Of a stretch of 23,805 nt of DNA, positions 1 to 6,684 are shown piece after piece. Origin of the DNA: Zygnema cylindricum (Eukaryota; Streptophyta; Zygnematophyceae; Zygnematales; Zygnemataceae). The stretch is from NCBI GenBank assembly GCA_037447655.1, contig JBBHKE010002758.1:188001-211805 (forward strand), given 5' to 3'. The position numbers and the translations under genes were made by a program. The number at the start of each line of letters is the position of its first letter. Within the stretch, counting starts at the first letter, position 1. The notes beneath the pieces are model-generated. The model had not been told where the DNA came from. It did no database searches and saw nothing but the letters and a program-made list of their open reading frames with translations.

Positions 1-424
1 CCACCAAAAGATCAGATGCCCTCTCTACCTGCAAATGAGGAGATCCAAGCCCTTGAGTAAGATGGCGGAGGATAAAGTGCTTAGCCGTTATATTGTTGTA
101 GTCCTAGGTATCGATATCATTCTCCTCGTTCCTCAAAATAGGTGACATGAATGCCGAACCGGTTGCTATTGGTGTGACCGTCTCCTTCTCCTTTCCTTTG
201 TCCACCACCTCCCCTTCATTTGTATCCTCTGTTGAAGATGGATCTGCATCTCTAGTGAATCTGCCTCCAGTAAACCATAGAGGGATTCCAAGACTTGATA
301 GACGCCTCACCCGTCCACTCACAGTTCCCCAAAACTGTTTCTCACATAGAGCTCATATTATCATATTTTCCTTGTATATGAAGCCATCTCCATTGAAGAT
401 GGGCACCCTGGAGGGTGGGCCCAT
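1..424 (-). pseudogene. Broken copia-type gag remnant (element 0)
   Basis: Reading leftward on the minus strand from an ATG at 424, which lies inside the primer-binding site, the first residues MGPPSRVPIFNG match the gag start of the element at 2034 (MGPHPWLPIFDG). The frame stops about 23 codons in, and a short frameshifted stretch (RNSFGEL, VDG) still resembles the next part of that gag. The second minus-strand frame at 104-322 is rich in charged residues and I do not recognise it. An upstream in-frame ATG at 448, inside the LTR, would add MEVSKLQV. The element runs off the left window edge, so its 3' part is not visible. This is a dead copy; the homology call rests on a short N-terminal match plus the adjoining PBS and LTR end. 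Confidence 0.5.
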
Positions 425-428
425 AACC
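415..428 (-). promoter_or_regulatory. Primer-binding site of element 0, half initiator tRNA-Met type
   Basis: On the minus strand this reads GGTTATGGGCCCAC, directly after an LTR end ..GTTACA. It is the exact complement of GUGGGCCCAUAACC, the anticodon arm (anticodon CAU) of plant initiator tRNA-Met as I know that sequence. It is identical to the site at 2030-2043. Confidence 0.7.
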
Positions 429-830
429 TGTAACTTTGAGACCTCCATAGGTCCTGAAAAATAGGCATCTCTTACTAAGCCTCTAAGAAAACCCTCACCC
501 CTTTGTGTTTCCGCAAATATAACTGCCACCTTGACAGACAAAAACTCTGACCAACTTCAGCCTTCTGAAGGCAAGACTCCCATGAGTCTATAGCAAAAAG
601 AATCTTTGAATTTGCTTCCCTGCGCAGTAAGTTATGGAGGGTCAAAGTTGACCTTTTGTACAAAAGCTCCCTAAGAGAGAAGGTCCAATCTATCAAATTT
701 TTCTAAGTCCTATTTCTCTCTAAAACTCTATCTTTTGAAGTACGGCACCAATCATAATACTGTCTCGTACAAAAAGGTATAAGTGTCGGTGTACTTTTTG
801 AACAGCTATCGTACAAGATGGCCAACAAAT
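429..830 (-). repeat. 5' LTR remnant of minus-strand copia element 0 (outer end uncertain)
   Basis: The inner edge is firm: minus-strand sequence ..CTCAAAGTTACA ends at 429 against the PBS. Two landmarks shared with the other LTRs lie inside. TAGGACTTAG on the minus strand is at 703-712. A GTACG/CGTAC dyad is at 740-770 and sits 27 bp from TAGGACTTAG, nearly the same spacing as in the LTRs of the element at 6685-12152. I could not find a convincing outer TG terminus or target duplication, so the right limit is a guess. Confidence 0.4.
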
Positions 831-1071
831 CGACACCCGTCATTTTGGGATTCGTTCGTGTAATCCCCGGAGATGCCGTATTCCAATAAGGTTGTGCCAC
901 GTGTCAATCGATGTGACGTTGACCGCAAACCGCCGAAAACCTATTCCGCGATCTCGACATGCTTCGCGGCCGTCCGATTAAACCGCATTTCAATCGTAGC
1001 CGTCAAAAAAATACTTGCGTTATATTTGTTTCTCTTTTGAAACAAAATGCGCGGTATCCGTTTCGGATGTT
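831..1071. other. Intergenic stretch, nothing recognised
   Basis: No gene, repeat or element end could be supported here. It lies between the uncertain outer end of the element 0 LTR and the target duplication of the next element. Confidence 0.4.
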
Positions 1072-1076
1072 CCGTA
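1072..1076. repeat. Target site duplication CCGTA, left copy
   Basis: CCGTA precedes the TGTTGT terminus of the LTR at 1077 and is repeated exactly after the ACAACA terminus at 5632. Five base pairs is the usual duplication length for copia-type integration. Confidence 0.85.
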
Positions 1077-2029
1077 TGTTGTTTTGAAAAATCAGTTTCG
1101 TGCGTAACTGCTAATTGGATTTGATATGGAGGTTTGAATAGATTAACGGATTGGGGGAGCAAACGGATTGATATTTAAAGTTACGTAAAAGACTCATTGA
1201 GTGGTGTGAACAAGCAATGACAATTGGACGACAGATCGCAAAGCGATCCGATGTAAAATAAACGGAATGTTGAAATAGGCGCCGCCGGTACGGAGCAGCT
1301 GCGACGCAGTTAAGTCAACGCAGTTGCGGCTATTTTTATGATCCGTACGGAAAGCGCAGCCACCGAAACTGCGGATAATATGAATAGGATAGATTTCAAG
1401 TAATGATGATTAAACGATAGTGGTAGCTTAGTGGTTGCTTAGTGGTAGCTTAGTTTCTGACATACGAAGAGTACGGTGTAAATATTCTGTACAACAGAGG
1501 TTTGTCCTTTTGAATAGTTAGGTTATTATAGTAGATACAGTACGGCTGGTATGCCTCCGTACTCTGAGTATACCTTGCAGGACTTAGATTATTTTATGTA
1601 TCGCAGTCAAGTTAATCAAAGTAATGGCAAACTGTTTTCTGCATCTTTGACCTGTTGGTGTGATCACTCTGATTGGTTCTTTCATGTGAAACTTTGTGGA
1701 GTTATTCTATGATATAGAATATATATGTGTGTGAAGTTTTATTGTATTCCAGTATCTCTGTAAGATTCTGTGAACAGTCTAAGTGGTTAGTTTGTGAAGC
1801 TGTCAACTATTTTTGGGAAACTCTGGAGCTTATATCTTCTACATGCCGTGGTGGATTTGGCTTTAACTTTGGGAGTTTACAGTGTATATGGTATAATGCA
1901 TAATGGTGCAGTTTGAGATCATTTTGTTTAATGTGGAGTAATCTGTGTCGTCTGAAACACAGCTGTTTTTGAGGTAGTCTGTGGGTGTTTCCGTGAGTAA
2001 TCCATGGCTGAAATAAGCTATGGACAACA
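1077..2029 (+). repeat. 5' LTR of the gag-only element (953 bp)
   Basis: It starts TGTTGT and ends ACAACA, an exact inverted terminal hexamer. Positions 1175-2029 are repeated directly at 4769-5632. Positions 1077 to about 1165 are repeated in inverse orientation at 4223-4312. It contains three 11-bp direct repeats (AGTGGTAGCTT and variants) at 1419-1451, a GTACGG..CCGTAC dyad at 1540-1562 and CAGGACTTAG at 1578-1587. The gag ATG at 2004 lies inside it. Confidence 0.88.
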
Positions 2030-2624
2030 GGTTATGGGCCCACACCCATGGCTACCTATATTTGATGGATCAAAATATCACTACTGGAAGTGTGCGCTCG
2101 AGAGCTACTTCGAGATGATAGAGCTAATGGATGTGGTGGATGGTACCTTGGCCGAAACATCAAATGGATGGAAAAGGAAAAATCATGAGTGTCTAAGAGT
2201 TATCAAGAACTCCTTGACTGAGGATTTGGTAATGTCATACCTAAGTTTTAAAAAGGCAGCTGAATTATGGAAGAGCTTAGAATGTATGTATGCAAAGACG
2301 TCTTTATATCATTGGCTTAGTAGTGTTACCAAAATAGTTGAACAAAAGTATGTAGGAGGTAGTATGGAGAAACACTGTATTGACTTACAAGTATTATTTG
2401 CAGAAAATGATTTGGCGGGGGGAAACTTTACAGATGCTCAACAAGCTATATTGTTAATGAGAAGTCTACCCAAAGAATATAAGAGTGCATTAGATCGATT
2501 GACTTTAATTGATAAAAATGATTGGAGCGTAACTGTAGCTAGACGAGTTATTCTAGATGAAGAGGCTAATAGAAAGGTCTTATCAAGTGAAAGGAATATA
2601 AAGGAATCTAAGTCTCAGTTTTAG
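2004..2624 (+). CDS. Copia-type Gag, N-terminal part up to an in-frame TAG
   Basis: This encodes the structural protein that packages element RNA into virus-like particles. From ATG 2004 the frame gives 206 residues. The first nine codons lie in the LTR, the PBS is translated as VMGP, and PIFDG with K..YWK follows, the N-terminal motif of plant copia Gag proteins. Residues ~35-195 follow the UBN2-type Gag pattern: DVVDGTL, a region around ELWKSLECMYAK, the MRSLPKEYKS block and ILDEEANRKVL. ATG 2034 is an alternative start in the same frame. The TAG at 2622-2624 falls just before the zinc knuckle, and the same frame stays open for another 327 codons. It may be a CAG-to-TAG mutation (the preceding residues are QF) or a leaky stop; the sequence cannot tell which. 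Because the element has no pol, Gag is its only recognisable protein. Confidence 0.85.
   Translation: MAEISYGQQVMGPHPWLPIFDGSKYHYWKCALESYFEMIELMDVVDGTLAETSNGWKRKNHECLRVIKNSLTEDLVMSYLSFKKAAELWKSLECMYAKTSLYHWLSSVTKIVEQKYVGGSMEKHCIDLQVLFAENDLAGGNFTDAQQAILLMRSLPKEYKSALDRLTLIDKNDWSVTVARRVILDEEANRKVLSSERNIKESKSQF
2030..2043 (+). promoter_or_regulatory. Primer-binding site complementary to the initiator tRNA-Met anticodon arm
   Basis: GGTTATGGGCCCAC begins immediately after the LTR terminus ACAACA. It is the exact complement of GUGGGCCCAUAACC, which spans the anticodon CAU of initiator tRNA-Met. The usual plant copia site instead matches the tRNA 3' end (TGGTATCAGAGC), and that motif is absent here. 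The site implies priming by an internally cleaved half tRNA, as known for Drosophila copia. Confidence 0.8.
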
Positions 2625-3608
2625 AAAGTTAAAGGTAATAGTGAGTTCGGAGATCGGCCAAAGAATTGTTTTTACTGTAATGATTTAGGACATACTTTCA
2701 GGGTATGTCCATCATATAAAAGTGCATGTATTACAGGGAAGTTTAGAGATGGATGGGACAACACCCTAGTTCGAACCCCAACAAGAAAGGAATCAGGTGC
2801 TTTCGTGAGTGAGAGACAAGACTCGACAAATGACAAAAGGTATACACCGTGTGTTGACGAATTTATGTATTTACCGACCTTCAATGGTGTTTGGAATAGA
2901 GTAAAGGAGGAGGTGACAGAAAAGGATTTGGTGCCTGTCCCTTTTTCAGACGTTAGATTGGTGAGTAACAAAGAGTTACAAGAGGAAGAGTTGTTTGGAG
3001 TAAGAAAAATTAGAGGAAGTGAAGGTCACTTGGAAGTGGAAGCCGAAAAATACTTAAACCTAAAGACTAATAAACTAAACCCAATTTATCTAGAAGGACA
3101 GGGCGAAGATATGAACAAAACTGGAATTAGGAATGAGGTGTATAATGTGGAAACTGGTGGAAGGAGTTATGTCACCGAAGATTGTGTGGTAAAGGACGAA
3201 AGAGAGAATGACACGATTTCTGTGACCTTATCAGATGACAAATCTGTGAGTGAAAATTGCCTACAAGAAAGTTTGTTAACTGAAGCAAGAGGAGTTGAAG
3301 GAAGATATGGACACTTAGAAGCAGAAACTAGAAATAAGGTGGCAGTAAAAATTGGTGAACTAGGAGAAGAACAAAGAAAAACTTTTCAGAAAATCGGAGT
3401 GAGAAAAGAAGTTTGTGGGAGTGAAAAATGTAATAGAAATGCAAAAGTTAGAAATATACGAAAGGAAAATAGCAAAGAAAAAGTGCAACTGAAAAGAAGA
3501 ACAATCAAAATTAAAATTTATCAGATAAATGAAGTTGATGGAAGTAGCAAATCTATGAAGAAAAACACAAAGGTGAAACATAAACTAGTATTTGTGACAT
3601 TAAACTAG
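2625..3608 (+). CDS. Gag zinc knuckle plus unrecognised charged C-terminal extension, in frame after the TAG
   Basis: The frame is the same as that of the gag at 2004 and stays open for 327 codons after the TAG at 2622. A perfect CX2CX4HX4C knuckle (CFYCNDLGHTFRVC) lies at 2667-2708 and would bind RNA. About 290 residues follow that are rich in Lys, Glu, Arg and Asn. They show no protease DSG, no GAG-pre-integrase and no membrane segment. The extension holds an internal duplication of about 50 residues: 3005-3170 and 3285-3445 share GHLE.E, K..L and GIR/GVR-EV in order. There is no ATG at the start of this half (the first GTG is at 2805), so it would be made by reading through the TAG or in a parental copy lacking it. 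I do not recognise the extension, and it may simply be noncanonical Gag tail. Confidence 0.6.
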   Translation, partial: KVKGNSEFGDRPKNCFYCNDLGHTFRVCPSYKSACITGKFRDGWDNTLVRTPTRKESGAFVSERQDSTNDKRYTPCVDEFMYLPTFNGVWNRVKEEVTEKDLVPVPFSDVRLVSNKELQEEELFGVRKIRGSEGHLEVEAEKYLNLKTNKLNPIYLEGQGEDMNKTGIRNEVYNVETGGRSYVTEDCVVKDERENDTISVTLSDDKSVSENCLQESLLTEARGVEGRYGHLEAETRNKVAVKIGELGEEQRKTFQKIGVRKEVCGSEKCNRNAKVRNIRKENSKEKVQLKRRTIKIKIYQINEVDGSSKSMKKNTKVKHKLVFVTLN

Positions 3609-4222
3609 TAGAAAATTGTGACAGAAATGTAAACTTTCAAACAAGACAAAAGATCATGAAGAAAACAAAAAGAAGATGTAATATTCAAAGGATCAAGGGT
3701 AAGAGAAAACATGCTCAAAAATTGATCAAGAAAAGAGAGCGGGAGAAATGATTTTCTGGAGGATATTTTTGACATTCGATTTGTTTTTGGTTGGACTTTA
3801 GATTTGTATTCTTCCTTGTTGAGTTAGTTGAAAAGAAACAAAAAGATTTATTTATGTATTCTTGAAGACGAAGGAGGTGGTGGAAGGAATGACTTGTTCA
3901 GGAAGGAAAATTTCGGGAGACATGGCAAAGAGCAGCGAAGGAAGGTAAATTTCGGGAGACATGGCAGAGCGCAGCGAAAGCAGTGGAGAATCATCAGAAG
4001 AAGTTCGGGTCGCAAACAGCGACGCAACTTAGCGGCGCAGCGAAAGGAGTGGTGACGTATGACACTTACATGCTGATTATTTTATTCCAGGTGCAGGCAA
4101 CTAAATATTCACTAGTTATGCATTTATGGCGTAAGAAGAGCTATTACAAGACACTTTTTGCAAGAAGGTTGCAAGCAACTAGGAATTGGTAGAGGGCAGC
4201 AAGAGCGATGGCGACGTCGGCT
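3609..4222 (+). other. Non-coding internal region of the gag-only element
   Basis: No copia enzyme motif was found in any frame. The left part is A-rich and reads like the decaying end of the gag tail. A 39-bp direct duplication sits at 3901-3939 and 3940-3978 (core TTTCGGGAGACATGGCA). Short plus-strand frames here (3828-4055, 4158-4391) show no family resemblance. The end of the 4158-4391 frame merely translates the inverted LTR piece. Confidence 0.5.
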
Positions 4223-4351
4223 CCGTTCGCTCCCCCAATCCGTGAATCTATTCAAACCTCCATATCAAATCCAATTAGCAGTTACGCACGAAACTGAATT
4301 TTCAAAACAACACTCCCCCGAAAATTTAGTTTCGTGCACTCAGAAAAATAT

Positions 4352-4533
4352 GCAGCGTGTAATACTATGTTGCTACGCTGCGCTAGTTTGACATCGCAGC
4401 GGAGTATGAATTCAAAGTGCAGCGTGTACTGCTATGTTGCTACGCTGCGCTAGTTTGACATCGCAACGCAGTATGAATACAAAGTGCAGCGTGTACTGGT
4501 ATGCTGCTATGCTGCGCTAGTTTGACATCGCAG
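4352..4533. repeat. 67-bp tandem repeat, about 2.7 copies, with an internal hairpin
   Basis: Copies start at 4352, 4419 and 4486 with GCAGCGTGTA. Each contains GCAGCGT ... ACGCTGC, able to form a 7-bp stem, followed by GCGCTAGTTTGACATCGCA. The third copy breaks off near 4533. The array lies inside the inverted segment and so was originally just upstream of the PPT. Confidence 0.75.
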
Positions 4534-4549
4534 ACCTAACTGCTGCTCT

Positions 4550-4660
4550 TTTTCACCTTTAACTTCCTCCTCATAGCCTCATCTACTGAGACTAAAGCTT
4601 TCAAAATCTACACTCCCTTAAAGCTTTAGACCCATTAGTCCATGGTGTACGCAAATGTTT
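4550..4660 (-). repeat. Fragment of a second copia family: PPT and LTR start
   Basis: On the minus strand this reads AAGCTTTAAGGGAG then TGTAGATTTTGAAAGCTTTA. It resembles the PPT/LTR junction at 11301-11340 and, even more closely, the LTR start of the element ending at 14486 (TTTGAAA, CAGTAGAT, TGAGAGGA in the same order). It is embedded in the gag-only element, so that element is a chimera or took in a fragment before the inversion. Confidence 0.5.
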
Positions 4661-4768
4661 CCACTCTAATGGATAAACTAAGAAATAATAAAGAAAAAAA
4701 ATATTCAAAATTCTGTATCAACCTCCACTATTCATTATACAATAAATTTTGCAAAAACAACACATCAA

Positions 4769-5632
4769 TTAAAGTTACGTAAAAGACTCATTGAGTGGTG
4801 TGAACAAGCAATGACAAATGGACGGCGGATCGCGAAGCGATCCGATGTAAAATAAACGGAATGTTGAAATAGGCGCCGCCGGTACGGAGCAGCTGCGACG
4901 CAGTTAAGTCAACGCAGTTGCGGCTATTTTTATGATACGTACGGAAAGCGCAGCCAGCGCAGCCAGCGCAACTACGGATAATATGAATAGGATAGATTTC
5001 AAGTAATGATGATTAAACGATAGTGGTAGCTTAGTGGTTGCTTAGTGGTAGTTTAGTTTCTGACATACGAAGAGTACGGTGTAAATATTCTATACAACAG
5101 AGGTTTGTCCTTTTGACTAGTTAGGTTATTATAGTAGATACAGTACGGCTGGTATGCCTCCGTACTCTGAGTATACCTTGCAGGACTTAGATTATTTTAT
5201 GTATCGCAGTCAAGTTAATCAAAGTAATGGCAAACTGTTTTCTGCATCTTTGACCTGTTGGTGTGATCACTCTGATTGGTGCTTTCATGTGAAACTTTGT
5301 GGAGTTATTCTATGATATAGAATCTATATGTGTGTGAAGTTTCATTGTATTCCAGTATCTCTGTAAGATTCTGTGAACAGTCTAAGTGGTTAGTTTGTGA
5401 AGCTGTCAACTATTTTTGGGAAACTCTGGAGCTTATATCTTCTAGATGCCGTGGTGGATTTGGCTCTAACTTTGGGAGTTTACAGTGTATATGGTATACT
5501 GCATATTGGTGATGTTTGAGATCATTTTGTTTATTGTGGAGTAATCTGTGTCGTCTGAAACACAACTGTTTTTGAGGTAGTCTGTGGGTGTTTCCGTGAG
5601 TAATCCATGGCTGAAATAAGCTATGGACAACA
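4769..5632 (+). repeat. 3' LTR of the gag-only element, lacking its first ~90 bp in direct orientation
   Basis: It is a direct repeat of 1175-2029 and ends ACAACA. It keeps the three 11-bp repeats (5022-5054), the GTACGG..CCGTAC dyad (5143-5165) and a dead copy of the gag ATG near its end. A unit GCGCAGCCA is expanded near 4945-4965 compared with the 5' LTR. Confidence 0.85.
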
Positions 5633-5637
5633 CCGTA
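5633..5637. repeat. Target site duplication CCGTA, right copy
   Basis: Exact match to 1072-1076, directly after the LTR terminus. Confidence 0.85.
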
Positions 5638-5747
5638 CGCCGTACAACATAAACGGTATCTATGTCCAAATATCCTGTTAAATGAAATAGCCTACGTGTG
5701 AGCATTTATCTAATTACCAAACCCTATATCGTATAACCTTGATCTTG

Positions 5748-5999
5748 GACTGACTGGCTAAGGCAACCGGCTACCGGCGGCTCTGACAGATAGCACGTAC
5801 CAGGTTCAAATCCCGGGTCGGTCAATTACTATTTTGGTAAATCTACCAATCTAATGTCTGTCCCCGTTTGGAAAGCATAGGCGGCCATGGCTCTATCTCC
5901 CTCTCTAACTTTTAGTGACTGGGACAAGTGTGGGAGCGGGAGAGAGGAGTTACAGGCAGACTGCCCCTACTTCTTTTCTGCATTTTACAAAACCTAGAA
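5748..5999 (+). mobile_element. tRNA-derived SINE-like sequence (candidate)
   Basis: 5748-5754 GACTGAC can pair along all seven positions with 5817-5823 GTCGGTC, one pair being a G-T. An A-box-like TGGCTAAGGCAACCGG lies at 5755-5770 and a B-box-like GGTTCAAATCC at 5803-5813. The T stem CCAGG/CCCGG has one mismatch. The acceptor ends are 76 nt apart, as in a tRNA. I could not fold a proper anticodon stem, so I do not call a functional tRNA. The non-tRNA stretch after it, to about 5999, would be the SINE body. No target duplication or clear tail was found, so the right limit is uncertain. Confidence 0.4.
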
Positions 6000-6044
6000 A
6001 ATACTAAAATAGCCTTTAATTTCTACACCACTTGCTTGTCGAAA

Positions 6045-6433
6045 GTAGACTCGCAGCGTATGGTGAAAAATGACATATTCTTGCTTTTCATTTGTCGGCT
6101 GATCTGGCACTTTAAAAAGGTCAACCGAATCTTGTTCATCACTAATCTGGATATTCGTAGAGATAATCACTTTCTGTTTCTCAAATACAAAAACTGTATA
6201 TCCTTTTGCATTATCGTCATACCCAATGAAAAAATCCCAAGTAGGCCTTTAGCCTCTATTTTCCATCTATCACGTGAAGTATCTAAAATAAAACATTTGC
6301 TGCCAAAGATCTTAAAGTGACTAACATCAGGTTTTTCTCCTGTCCAAAGCTCATAAGGTGAAGTGTTAATAGATCTAGAAGTAATTCTATTTTTAATATA
6401 AACAGCACTAGTATATGGTTGCATGTCATACAT
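6045..6433 (-). pseudogene. Copia integrase C-terminal fragment
   Basis: Reading leftward from 6433, the frame contains TSPYELWTGEKPDVSHFKIFG and SKCFILDTSRDRWKIEAKG, the conserved block after the integrase core of Ty1/copia Pol. It aligns with TPYEVWTCRKPNVGHFRVFG at 9195-9250. A frameshift near 6240 is followed by GYDDNAKGY and NIQISDE, matching GYDDESAGY and NIQIKDE of the element at 6685. The catalytic core is absent and the right edge is abrupt. It could be a displaced piece of the element truncated at 12153, which has the same orientation, but this cannot be shown. Confidence 0.75.
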
Positions 6434-6684
6434 CTAAGGCTTCAATTTGGATTAATGAGATGTTACGCGAGTTGAGCGTTTTCCTATTGGTTGTATGACG
6501 ATTTATTTTGACAGCATGACTTCGATGGCGTTGGGGAAAAATCCACTATTTCACAAAAGGAAGAAACACATGAGGATCTCATGACATTTTGTAGGAGATT
6601 TGGTTACGGCGAACGAGTTTGTATTTTCGTACGTACCGACAAAAGAGGAGGCTGCAAATTTGCTGACGAAAGATGCCACGCATG
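6434..6684 (+). pseudogene. Copia RNase H C-terminal fragment
   Basis: On the plus strand the reading is WINEMLRELSV, then after a 1-bp shift TIYFDSMTSMALGKNPLFH, a stop, HFVGDLVTANEF and YVPTKEEAANLLTKDA. This is the standard order of the copia RNase H tail (WL..LL.EL, CDN..A..LA.NP..H, KHIEI.HH, V.T..Q.AD.LTK). The usual catalytic CDN is FDS here. It stops exactly against the LTR at 6685 and lies head-to-head with the integrase fragment ending at 6433. Confidence 0.7.

Larger units (their letters stand above)
4223..4768. repeat. Inverted segment carrying PPT and first ~90 bp of the 3' LTR
   Basis: 4223-4312 is the reverse complement of the LTR start at 1077-~1165. Immediately beyond it, 4313-4324 reads on the minus strand as TTTTCGGGGGAG, a polypurine tract in the correct place against the LTR terminus TGTTGT. 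Direct LTR homology resumes at 4769 with TTAAAGTTACG, matching 1175 onward. The simplest reading is one inversion whose left break is in internal DNA near 4222 and whose right break is inside the 3' LTR. Confidence 0.75.
1077..5632 (+). mobile_element. Complete non-autonomous gag-only copia-type LTR element (TR-GAG-like)
   Basis: The element has LTRs that begin TGTTGT and end ACAACA, a 5-bp CCGTA target duplication, a primer-binding site next to the 5' LTR, and one long gag frame with a zinc knuckle. No protease, integrase, reverse transcriptase or RNase H motif is found between 3608 and 4768. It therefore fits the class of gag-only non-autonomous plant elements called TR-GAG, which would need a partner copia to mobilise. 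The two LTRs differ by roughly 20-25 substitutions and a 9-bp expansion by my reading, so the insertion is moderately old. The internal/3' LTR boundary is disrupted by an inversion of about 546 bp (4223-4768). The intact target duplication shows that the outer ends are those of the original insertion. Confidence 0.85.

Noticed and set aside
3828-4192. Short basic frames after the gag tail
   Set aside because: They cover a 39-bp tandem duplication and show no homology; not supportable as genes.
4352-4533. CRISPR-like spaced repeats
   Set aside because: The repeats are 67-bp contiguous tandem units without unique spacers, in a plant retroelement.
5928-6320. 130-residue plus-strand frame
   Set aside because: It is antisense to the copia integrase fragment.
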